A DNA stretch of 5,641 nt, from assembly GCA_946612055.1 (NCBI GenBank), contig CAMOEH010000087.1, forward strand, positions 1 to 5,641. The letters run 5' to 3'. Position 1 is the first letter of the stretch. Every line of letters starts with the position of its first letter. Source of the DNA: an uncultured Bacillota bacterium (GTDB lineage: Bacteria; Bacillota_I; Bacilli_A; RFN20; CAG-826). A program made the translations under genes and the position numbers. Below, in pieces: positions 1-4,876 of this stretch. The notes under the pieces were generated by a model. It did not search any database. It saw only the letters and a list, made by a program, of their open reading frames with translations, and had not been told where the DNA came from.

Positions 1-61
1 AGAGGGAAAAGCCATTATCTTCATAAATTTTTGACAAAGAGAGGAAGATTTCAGGAAGCAT
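1..61 (-). CDS. Possible N-terminal fragment of a gene running off the left edge (CCA-adding enzyme-like?)
   Basis: An ATG at 61-59 opens a frame of 20 codons that is still open at the window edge, beginning MLPEIFLSLSK and ending IYEDNGFSL. An in-frame TAG lies just upstream at 83-81, so no earlier start exists. A GAGGTG Shine-Dalgarno match sits at 80-75, with a rather long 13-base spacer. The codons (ATC, TTC, CTC, GGC) resemble those of the neighbouring genes. The helix-then-'GF-hydrophobic' pattern is like the start of class II CCA-adding/poly(A) polymerase nucleotidyltransferases, where Y-[LFV]-VGG follows. The next codon here begins with T, as Tyr would, but the diagnostic motif is outside the window, so this identity is a guess. 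It would lie downstream of HU, beyond the HU terminator. A plus-strand C-terminus ending at 63 is the competing reading. Confidence 0.33.
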   Translation of the reverse strand, partial: MLPEIFLSLSKIYEDNGFSL

Positions 62-93
62 GAAATAACGATACCACCTCTAGAAGAAGGCAT

Positions 94-129
94 AAAGAAA
101 ACCTCTGTTTCCAGAGGCTTTGCTTTTTT
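94..129 (-). terminator. Intrinsic terminator of the HU gene, probably bidirectional
   Basis: On the minus strand CCTCTG (117-112), a GAAA tetraloop and CAGAGG (107-102) form a perfect 6-bp stem, extended by AAAG against TTTT, followed by TTTTCTTT (101-94). On the plus strand the same hairpin is followed by CTTTGCTTTTTT (118-129), so it could also stop transcription arriving from the left. It lies 28 bases beyond the HU stop codon. Confidence 0.8.
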
Positions 130-144
130 GGATTTTTTCCTAGC

Positions 145-417
145 TTAGTTAAGCTTCTCTTTGAGGCCTTTGGAGACCTTGAAGGAGACGGTGCAGGAAG
201 CCGGGATTTCGATCTTGGCGCCAGAAGAGGGGTTGGTGCCAACGCGAGCGGCACGGCCTTTCTTTTCGAAGATACCGAAGCCAGAGAGTTTGACGGATTC
301 GCCGGCGACGAGCTTCTCAACGGTGAGAGCAATCGCGGAGTCGATGACGGCTTCGGCGTCTTTTTGGGTCACATTGGCTTTGTCGGCGACAAGGGCGATC
401 AATTCAGCTTTGTTCAT
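145..417 (-). CDS. hup: HU-family histone-like DNA-binding protein
   Basis: This is a 90-residue protein, the usual length of bacterial HU. HU dimers bind and bend DNA with little sequence preference, compact the nucleoid and help replication and recombination. The N-terminal helical part starts MNKAELIALVADKA and runs to about residue 40. The hallmark GFGIFE is at 46-51, the arm region with R55, R58 and N62-P63 at 54-66 (P63 is the DNA-intercalating proline of the family), and IEIPAS at 69-74. A Cys at 75 in the C-terminal strand is uncommon but not disruptive. The ATG at 417-415 is preceded by AGGAGG (434-429) with an 11-base spacer. The gene has its own likely promoter at 484-456 and a terminator at 94-129, so it probably forms a separate unit downstream of der, although no terminator is obvious between them. 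The family assignment is certain; HU versus IHF follows from the gene standing alone in a Gram-positive-like setting. Confidence 0.97.
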   Translation of the reverse strand: MNKAELIALVADKANVTQKDAEAVIDSAIALTVEKLVAGESVKLSGFGIFEKKGRAARVGTNPSSGAKIEIPASCTVSFKVSKGLKEKLN

Positions 418-455
418 TGGATAATTTTCCTCCTGTGTGCTGGTTGAGTAACACT

Positions 456-484
456 AAATTAACAAACTATCGAATGTTTTTCAA
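456..484 (-). promoter_or_regulatory. Likely sigma-A promoter of the HU gene
   Basis: On the minus strand TTGAAA (484-479) and TAATTT (461-456) are separated by 17 bases. The -35 differs from TTGACA at one position, and the -10 keeps the three most conserved positions (T1, A2, T6). Transcription would begin near 449, just upstream of AGGAGG at 434-429. The surrounding 418-578 spacer is AT-rich and holds nothing else I recognise; no clear terminator follows der at 579. Confidence 0.5.
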
Positions 485-578
485 CTTTTTTATTTCACTT
501 TTTTAATGAGGTTTTCTGCTAACTCGCTTTGGCGCTTCCTATAAATAAATACGCAAGGCGCGCATAGGCGAAACACTT

Positions 579-1883
579 TTATTTTCTTCGGCGATAAACC
601 AAAGAAATTGGCGTTCCTGTGAATTCGAAGCAATCACGGAGACGGTTCTCAAGATATCTCGTATAGGAGAAATGGGCATAATGGGGATCGTTGCAGAACA
701 TAACGAAGGTCGGGGGATTCACGGCGACTTGGGAAGCAAACATGATTTTGAGCCTGCCATGATTAAATTCTGGCGTCGGATTCATGTTTTGGGCGTCTTG
801 AATGATTTCATTAAGAATCGAGGTCGGGACGCGGCGATTGCAGCTTTCATAAACCATTTCGATGGCAGGAAGAATCTTCTCCACGCCTGCGCCTGTTTTC
901 GCGGAAACGAAGATAATGGGGGCGTAATCTAGAAATTTGAAACGGCTTTTGATCTCTTTCGCGAATTCCTCTTGTCCCATTCCTTTCGGAGAGAGATCCC
1001 ATTTATTCACGACGACGATAATGCCTTTTTTCGCTTCTAGAGCATATCCGCAAACATGACGGTCTTGATCTAGAATTCCAGTCTCTGCATCCAAAACAAG
1101 GACGGCGATTTGGCTACGATCAATCGCGGAAAGAGAACGAATCGCGGCGTATTTATCGATGGATTCGTAAATCCTTCCCCGTTTGACCAAACCGGCCGTA
1201 TCGATCGCGACATAGTTCTTCCCGTCTTTGCTAAAGGGGGTATCAATAGAATCGCGCGTTGTTCCTGCTAACGAATTAACAATCGTTCTTTCTTCACCTA
1301 AAAGGCGATTGGTCAAAGAAGATTTGCCGACATTTGGCCTTCCAATAAAAGCAAAAGAAATCGCGTTATCGTAAACGGGAACTTCTTTTTCGGGCAATTC
1401 TTTGACGATTCGGTCTAGTAGATCGCCAATACCAATGCCGTGAGAACCGGATATCGCCATTGGTTCACCTAAACCGAGGGCATAGAATTCGCCAGCATCA
1501 CCTAGGCGATCGATGTTATCGATTTTGTTTACGGCAAGAATGACGGGCTTACCCGATTTATAAAGCATTTTGGCCACTTGACGGTCATCGCCAGTCAAGC
1601 CCAATTTCCCATCGACGATGAAGACGATGAGATCAGCTTCTTCAATCGCGATTTCAACCTGGGCTTTGATCTCGGCTTGAAAAGGACGGTTATGGAGTTC
1701 GACTCCTCCTGTATCGACCAAGCGAAATTCCTTGGTAAGCCAAGTGGCTTTGCCATAGAGACGATCGCGCGTTACGCCAGGCGTGTCTTCAACAATCGAA
1801 GAACGCGAGCCGACCATGCGGTTAAAAATCGTCGACTTGCCAACGTTAGGCGCGCCGACTAAAGCAACGAGGCCTAATGGCAT
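579..1883 (-). CDS. der: Ribosome biogenesis GTPase Der (EngA)
   Basis: Der is an essential GTPase with two tandem GTP-binding domains that acts in late maturation of the 50S ribosomal subunit in the cytoplasm. Domain 1 shows G1 GAPNVGKST (10-18), G2 T38, G3 DTGG (57-60), G4 NKID (119-122) and a G5-like SGS (145-147). Domain 2 shows GRPNVGKSS (181-189), T209, DTAG (228-231), NKWD (293-296) and SAK (327-329). The C-terminal KH-like domain (about 351-434) carries the typical PPTFV, NDP and [13 protein letters not shown] stretch. At 434 residues it matches the family length and nothing is missing. The ATG at 1883-1881 lies inside the end of cmk (10-base overlap), with only a weak GGGGGT upstream, so translation is probably coupled to cmk. 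In Bacillus an S1-like gene lies between cmk and der; here they are adjacent, as in more compact Firmicutes and Mollicutes genomes. Confidence 0.98.
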   Translation of the reverse strand: MPLGLVALVGAPNVGKSTIFNRMVGSRSSIVEDTPGVTRDRLYGKATWLTKEFRLVDTGGVELHNRPFQAEIKAQVEIAIEEADLIVFIVDGKLGLTGDDRQVAKMLYKSGKPVILAVNKIDNIDRLGDAGEFYALGLGEPMAISGSHGIGIGDLLDRIVKELPEKEVPVYDNAISFAFIGRPNVGKSSLTNRLLGEERTIVNSLAGTTRDSIDTPFSKDGKNYVAIDTAGLVKRGRIYESIDKYAAIRSLSAIDRSQIAVLVLDAETGILDQDRHVCGYALEAKKGIIVVVNKWDLSPKGMGQEEFAKEIKSRFKFLDYAPIIFVSAKTGAGVEKILPAIEMVYESCNRRVPTSILNEIIQDAQNMNPTPEFNHGRLKIMFASQVAVNPPTFVMFCNDPHYAHFSYTRYLENRLRDCFEFTGTPISLVYRRRK

Positions 1884-2554
1884 GGATAGACCCCCGTTTT
1901 CTCTTTGATGATATCCAAAACGGCTTGGACGGATTCTTCGATGGTCATCAAAGAAGTATCTAGAGGCACCGCGTCATCGGCTTTACGCAAAGGGGCAAAG
2001 GAACGATGCGAATCGATATAATCTCTTTTCTCGACGTCTTTAACGACGTCTTCGTAGCTAGTTGGAATGCCTTTGGAGACGTTTTCGTCATAACGGCGTT
2101 TGGCTCTAGTTTCAACCGAAGCGATCTGATAGATCTTCACCTGCGCATCGGGAAGGACATAGGTTCCAATATCGCGTCCATCCATAACGACGGATTTAGA
2201 TTTGGCGAGAGCTCGTTGCATATCGACCAAGGCCAAGCGGATGTTCTTATAGGAAGCGATATAGCTGACGTTTCCCGAAACAAGCGGTTCACGAATAGCA
2301 CGGGTGACATCCTCTCCGCAGCAAATGACGCGTCCATCTTCATGCAAATCGATGGTCACTTCGGGGATGATGGAGCAGGATTCTTCCTCGTTTTCAGGAT
2401 TCAATCCCCTTTTGATGACGGCATGAGTAAAAGCTCGATACATCGCGCCCGTATCGATATAAGTGAAATTCAAGGCTTGGGCCACTTTCTTGGCAACGGT
2501 TGATTTTCCGGCTGCTGCAGGTCCATCGATAGCAACGGCGATGTTCTTTTTCAT
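1874..2554 (-). CDS. cmk: Cytidylate kinase (CMP/dCMP kinase)
   Basis: Cmk transfers phosphate from ATP to CMP or dCMP, giving CDP/dCDP for RNA, DNA and phospholipid precursor synthesis in the cytoplasm. With the chosen start it is 226 residues, the normal size. The P-loop GPAAAGKST is at 11-19, the CMP-site segment DTGAMYR at 34-40, MDGRDIGT at 124-131, and a basic LID-type KRRYDE near residue 155. I chose the ATG at 2554-2552 because AAAGGAG stands 9 bases upstream (2570-2564) and the protein then begins MKKNIAVAIDG, as the family does. An upstream in-frame ATG at 2605 would add 17 unrelated residues inside the preceding gene. The stop of the preceding small gene is one base upstream, so its last codons carry the cmk ribosome binding site. 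The 3' end overlaps der by 10 bases. All three genes are probably one transcript. Confidence 0.97.
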   Translation of the reverse strand: MKKNIAVAIDGPAAAGKSTVAKKVAQALNFTYIDTGAMYRAFTHAVIKRGLNPENEEESCSIIPEVTIDLHEDGRVICCGEDVTRAIREPLVSGNVSYIASYKNIRLALVDMQRALAKSKSVVMDGRDIGTYVLPDAQVKIYQIASVETRAKRRYDENVSKGIPTSYEDVVKDVEKRDYIDSHRSFAPLRKADDAVPLDTSLMTIEESVQAVLDIIKEKTGVYPCH

Positions 2555-2555
2555 A

Positions 2556-2804
2556 TTAGCGCGCTCCTTTGATTCCGAGGTTGTACCAGATGATGAAGGC
2601 GACAATCACCAAAACCAAAGCGCCGGCTTTAATGGCGAAAGCAATCCATTTTCGTTTCCGATATTGGGCGAAAGGATCTTCTTCCTCAAGTTCTGGTAGT
2701 GGCGAAAAAGAAGGCACGTCCTCTTCCGTTTGGGTGGAAAGATCGGGCATGCTCTTGATTTTTTGCCGATACCGGGCGTGAAGTTCTTTCCTCGTCTTCA
2801 TCAT
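2556..2804 (-). CDS. Small single-pass membrane protein of unknown function, first gene of the cmk-der operon
   Basis: I do not recognise this 82-residue protein. The N-terminus is basic (residues 3-17, rich in K/R). Residues 21-44 form an acidic, Pro/Ser/Thr-rich linker, followed by DPF and a basic YRKRKW block (49-53). A hydrophobic helix of about 22 residues (53-74, Ile/Val/Ala rich, ending in IIWY) is followed by a short tail. The positive-inside rule places the N-terminus in the cytoplasm. There is no cleavable signal peptide and no catalytic motif. Its stop is one base before the cmk start and it carries the cmk Shine-Dalgarno sequence, which argues for a genuine translated gene. The start is either of two consecutive ATGs (2804 or 2801); an in-frame stop at 2819 excludes anything earlier. 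No Shine-Dalgarno sequence precedes it, and a TAAAAT -10-like box at 2819-2814 would begin the mRNA almost at the ATG. A role linked to cmk or der cannot be inferred from sequence. Confidence 0.8.
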   Translation of the reverse strand: MMKTRKELHARYRQKIKSMPDLSTQTEEDVPSFSPLPELEEEDPFAQYRKRKWIAFAIKAGALVLVIVAFIIWYNLGIKGAR

Positions 2805-2813
2805 AACTTTGTT

Positions 2814-2819
2814 ATTTTA
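2814..2819 (-). promoter_or_regulatory. Weak candidate -10 box for the small membrane protein-cmk-der operon
   Basis: TAAAAT on the minus strand matches five of six positions of TATAAT. No good -35 lies 16-18 bases upstream; the segment there reads TTCCAT. If used, transcription would start around 2807, giving a nearly leaderless message for the gene at 2804. This is only a candidate, but the 92-base divergent spacer must hold a promoter for this operon. Confidence 0.3.
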
Positions 2820-2844
2820 TCGTTTTCGTCTTCGTTATGGAATG

Positions 2845-2873
2845 TTGAAGAAAGTCATTTTGCAAACTATAAT
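2845..2873 (+). promoter_or_regulatory. Sigma-A promoter of the ferredoxin gene
   Basis: TTGAAG (2845-2850) and a perfect TATAAT (2868-2873) are separated by exactly 17 bases. Transcription would start near 2880, leaving a short leader with AAGGAGAT at 2883-2890. It lies in the 92-base divergent region shared with the minus-strand operon starting at 2804. Confidence 0.78.
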
Positions 2874-2896
2874 CTTGTTTCGAAGGAGATATAACC

Positions 2897-3076
2897 ATGC
2901 CAAAAGCGAATGTCGACAAATCTCTCTGCATCGGATGTGGTGCTTGCGCTGCGATCCATCCGGAGATCTTCGAAATTGGCGATGACGGACTTGCCGAAGG
3001 CGTCAACGAAGGCGAAGAAGCCGCGATCAACGAAGCCGCCGAAAGCTGCCCCGTCCAAGCCATCACTGCTGAATAA
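2897..3076 (+). CDS. fer: Single-cluster [4Fe-4S] ferredoxin
   Basis: This 59-residue protein is a soluble low-potential electron carrier. The cluster ligands are C11, C14 and C17 in CIGCGAC and the remote C51 in SCPV. The position after C17 where a two-cluster ferredoxin would have a further Cys-Pro is instead AAIHPEIF, so only one cluster can be held. Length, ligand spacing and the D-G turn after the first motif match one-cluster ferredoxins of the Thermotoga/Bacillus type. It is strongly acidic (12 Asp/Glu, 2 Lys, no Arg), as expected for docking to redox partners; the partner enzyme is not in the window. The ATG at 2897 has AAGGAGAT 6 bases upstream and a good promoter at 2845-2873, and a terminator follows at 3089-3115, so it is monocistronic. 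It is the only clear plus-strand gene, converging on ribU. As I recall, fer and ribU are also neighbours in Bacillus subtilis. Confidence 0.95.
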   Translation: MPKANVDKSLCIGCGACAAIHPEIFEIGDDGLAEGVNEGEEAAINEAAESCPVQAITAE

Positions 3077-3088
3077 GCCTAGATGATG

Positions 3089-3115
3089 AAAAGCCTCCGC
3101 GATGGAGGCTTTTTT
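3089..3115. terminator. Bidirectional terminator between ferredoxin and ribU
   Basis: GCCTCC (3093-3098), a GCGAT loop and GGAGGC (3104-3109) form a perfect stem, extended by AAAA (3089-3092) against TTTT. The plus strand has a run of six T (3110-3115), ending ferredoxin transcripts 13 bases after its stop. Read on the minus strand, the hairpin follows directly on the ribU stop (3117-3115) and ends in TTTT. One hairpin therefore serves both convergent genes. Confidence 0.9.
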
Positions 3116-3840
3116 CATTGTTGCATGGGCTCTTTCTTCTTTTTCTTGGGCATATTCTCAAACCGCAGGAACTTGTGGATTGAGCGGTAAATGATGAAGG
3201 TAACGACGATGACGATCGCGTCTTTCATCGCATTAAATGGCAATACGGCAAAGAAAGCGTAAGACCATTCCACGTCTTTGATCGCGGGGATGGCCGCCTG
3301 CATGATCGAGAGTAATCCTGGCAAGGGGATGCCATAGAATTTCGAATAGAAGGGGACCATGACATAGACATTCAAAACCATTGCTAAAGCGATTTGTAAG
3401 ACGGTTGATACCCCGAAAGCAATCGCCACGCCCTTAAGATTTCTTATCTTTTTATAGATTAAAGTCGCGGGAATGATATAGATCGCCGACAAGATCAAAT
3501 CGGAGAACTCCCCTACCGTTGCTGTCGAAGAAAACGGAAGTTTAATGACCGTTTTAACAACCAAGACGCCCAAAGAGGCTAACGGGCCATAAGCAAAGCC
3601 AGCAATGAAAGCCGGAACCTCGTCGAAATGCAAACTTAAGAATGACGGGAAAAAGGGAAGCTTGATGGAAAACAAAGGTACGACATACAAAATCGTGGAC
3701 ATGGCCCCAAAAATCCCAATGCGGGCCACCAAGCGGACGGGATTGAAATCCCGTTTTGGGAAATAGTGGAAATAAAGACTAAACGTCAAGACGAGCGCTA
3801 AGAATAACGCCGCGATAGAAACGATGCCGATCCAATTCAT
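3115..3840 (-). CDS. ribU: Riboflavin ECF transporter substrate-binding subunit RibU
   Basis: This is a 241-residue polytopic membrane protein. RibU binds riboflavin with high affinity and works with a shared ECF module (two ATPases and the T subunit, none in this window) to import it. The family signature is the segment FPSFLSLHFDEVPAF (about 64-78), followed by a Gly-rich GFAYGPLASLG and a polar VGEFSDLI. Hydrophobic helices lie at about 2-24, 38-57, 75-98, 107-130, 133-157 and 195-222. The N-terminal helix (2-24), followed by the basic stretch PKRDF, looks additional to the usual six-helix core, and the C-terminus is basic (KKKKK). Both make it longer than the Bacillus protein. I chose the ATG at 3840 because GGAGG lies 8 bases upstream; an earlier ATG at 3882 falls inside the riboswitch expression platform. 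Assignment as RibU rather than another S component rests on the motif plus the FMN riboswitch in front. Confidence 0.92.
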   Translation of the reverse strand: MNWIGIVSIAALFLALVLTFSLYFHYFPKRDFNPVRLVARIGIFGAMSTILYVVPLFSIKLPFFPSFLSLHFDEVPAFIAGFAYGPLASLGVLVVKTVIKLPFSSTATVGEFSDLILSAIYIIPATLIYKKIRNLKGVAIAFGVSTVLQIALAMVLNVYVMVPFYSKFYGIPLPGLLSIMQAAIPAIKDVEWSYAFFAVLPFNAMKDAIVIVVTFIIYRSIHKFLRFENMPKKKKKEPMQQ

Positions 3841-3890
3841 GAAAAAACCCTCCAAAGCATCGCTCCAGGGGGAAAGAAACACGGGTTTTC
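3841..3890 (-). promoter_or_regulatory. Expression platform of the FMN riboswitch, overlapping the ribU ribosome binding site
   Basis: The ribU Shine-Dalgarno GGAGGG (3853-3848) can pair with CUUUCC (3876-3871), and GGGUUUU (3850-3844) can pair with AAAACCC (3889-3883). Either hairpin hides the ribosome binding site. A competing helix, GAAAGAA (3898-3892) with UUCUUUC (3878-3872), uses the 3' strand of aptamer stem P1 and would free the site when no FMN is bound. The run of six U after GGG also permits weak intrinsic termination. The pairings were read by eye; no folding energies were computed. Confidence 0.55.
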
Positions 3891-3998
3891 CTTCTTTCTT
3901 CCGGACTTTACCGTTGGCACCGGAATTTCACCGGTTCATGCTTTGTTAAGCGCGCGGGCTGTACCGCCAGTCGACGAATCACACGTCGCCCTGAAGTA
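3891..3998 (-). promoter_or_regulatory. FMN riboswitch (RFN element) aptamer
   Basis: Read on the minus strand, the leader shows the conserved RFN blocks in order: CUUCAGGGCG (3996-3987), CUGGCGGUACAGCCCGC (3970-3954), AACCGGUGAAAUUCCGGUGCC (within 3936-3916) and AACGGUAAAGUCCGGAAG (3915-3898). Outer stem P1 is CUUC (3996-3993) with GAAG (3894-3891). FMN binding normally lowers expression of riboflavin synthesis or uptake genes, and here it precedes the transporter ribU. The variable stem is short, joining CCCGCGCGC to GAACCGG by CUUAACAAAGCAU. Confidence 0.95.
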
Positions 3999-4005
3999 TG
4001 CACAC

Positions 4006-4033
4006 ATTATATGCCTTTTTGATAGAAAACAAA
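4006..4033 (-). promoter_or_regulatory. Promoter of the ribU riboswitch transcript
   Basis: A perfect TATAAT (4011-4006) on the minus strand lies so that transcription would begin near 3999, directly at the 5' end of the FMN aptamer. The -35 is poor: TTTGTT (4033-4028) with a 16-base spacer, or TTGCTT (4037-4032) with 20 bases. No terminator hairpin is visible between the parB stop at 4043 and this box, so some read-through from parAB into the riboswitch is possible. Confidence 0.65.
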
Positions 4034-4042
4034 GCAAGATGC

Positions 4043-4876
4043 TCAGGAATCGAGACGACGAAGAAATTCGTCGCGTTCCTGCTTACTTGAAAAAGAGAAG
4101 CTGACCTTTTTCTCCGTCATTGAGATCTCCGCCCCATAACGGGTTTTCAAAGAAGCGATTTCTTCCTCTTTTTCCCCACGGCGGAGCAAAGATTGAACCA
4201 ATTTCTCGCTTTCACGAACGGAAAGATGCTCGTCTTTGATTTGCTTCAAGACTTTTTCTTGTAGATCCGCAGGCAAAGAAGCTACCGCTCGACCATGGCC
4301 ATAGCTTAATTTACCTAGACAAATCTGATCACGAACGAGACGCGGCAATTTCAAGATGCGTAGCGTATTGGTGACTTGGCAACGCGATTGATGGGATAAA
4401 TCAGCAAGGGTCTGCTGCTTATAGCCATATAAAGAGATGAGGGCTTGGTAAACCAAAGCCATCTCGACAACATTGCCTTCTCGTTGGTCGCGGGTATCGG
4501 CTAGAAGCATCAATAGCATTTCTTCTTCGCTGATATCGATAACGGCGCAAGGCAAAGAAACCAAACCTGCTTTTTTCGCTCCCAAAAATCTTTTGCGGCC
4601 TAAGACCAGCTCATAACGCCCCTTCTCTTTTTGGGTAACAACAAGGGGGTTATATAAGCCTTTTTCCTTGAGGCCTTGAGCGAAATTATCGATGGTTTTT
4701 GGAGGAACAAGGACTTCCTCAATGAAATGGTTATCTTCGATTGCCGATGGGGAAATCAAGCGCGAAGGGGCACTTTGATATTCTTTCTCCATCTCCTCGA
4801 TGACGTCTTCTCGAGAAAACTTCCCAATCAAATCTTCCAAGTTGGAAGACAATATTTTGTTATTGGTTTCCTTCAT
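4043..4876 (-). CDS. parB: ParB/Spo0J-family chromosome partition protein with divergent CTP-binding motifs
   Basis: This 277-residue ParB-type protein binds centromere-like sites and works with ParA in chromosome segregation. An N-terminal tail of about 50 residues lacks the usual P-x-QPR segment. The ParB/Srx nucleotide-binding fold covers about 55-135. A helix-turn-helix lies near 154-178 (QQTLADLS...VTNTLRILKLP), followed by the GKLSYGHGRAV stretch (188-197). The dimerisation domain forms the C-terminus (about 243-277, RYGAEI to FLRRLDS). All domains are present, so it is not truncated. The family's GERRxRA motif reads GRKRFLG (93-99), and the ENxxR region reads DTRDQRE (127-133), losing the Glu and Asn linked to CTP hydrolysis. 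The ATG at 4876-4874 has AGAGGT 8 bases upstream (4890-4885). It overlaps parA by 17 bases, indicating one operon. A nucleoid-occlusion-like or otherwise specialised role is possible. Confidence 0.92.
   Translation of the reverse strand: MKETNNKILSSNLEDLIGKFSREDVIEEMEKEYQSAPSRLISPSAIEDNHFIEEVLVPPKTIDNFAQGLKEKGLYNPLVVTQKEKGRYELVLGRKRFLGAKKAGLVSLPCAVIDISEEEMLLMLLADTRDQREGNVVEMALVYQALISLYGYKQQTLADLSHQSRCQVTNTLRILKLPRLVRDQICLGKLSYGHGRAVASLPADLQEKVLKQIKDEHLSVRESEKLVQSLLRRGEKEEEIASLKTRYGAEISMTEKKVSFSFSSKQERDEFLRRLDS

Noticed and set aside
1..63. Plus-strand C-terminal fragment of 20 codons ending in TGA at 61-63, followed by a hairpin with a T-run at 118-129
   Set aside because: Possible, and the terminator would suit it, but the peptide is too short to recognise and uses AGA three times, unlike neighbouring genes. 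The minus-strand frame over the same bases looks somewhat more protein-like. Undecided; only the minus reading is listed.
51..424. Open frames in other phases overlapping HU, on both strands
   Set aside because: Ser/Pro/Lys-rich shadow translations of a clear HU gene; one also runs through the HU terminator.
418..578. Possible small gene, RNA or terminator in the der-HU spacer
   Set aside because: Beyond the HU promoter and ribosome binding site I saw only AT-rich sequence and weak GC-rich inverted segments near 520-570, with no convincing stem plus T-run and no open frame.
2006..2503. 165-codon plus-strand open frame opposite cmk
   Set aside because: Antisense to a gene with a full set of kinase motifs; it has no recognisable domain of its own.
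2555..2605. Longer cmk start at 2605 adding 17 residues
   Set aside because: The extra residues do not resemble the family and lie inside the preceding gene; the ATG at 2554 has a good AAAGGAG 9 bases upstream.
2812..3118. Two minus-strand open frames opposite the ferredoxin gene
   Set aside because: The plus-strand ferredoxin explains the bases fully (promoter, ribosome binding site, four Cys ligands, terminator); the antisense frames show low-complexity shadow translation.
3841..3882. Earlier ribU start at 3882
   Set aside because: It lies within the riboswitch expression platform and has no ribosome binding site at proper spacing; GGAGG precedes the ATG at 3840.
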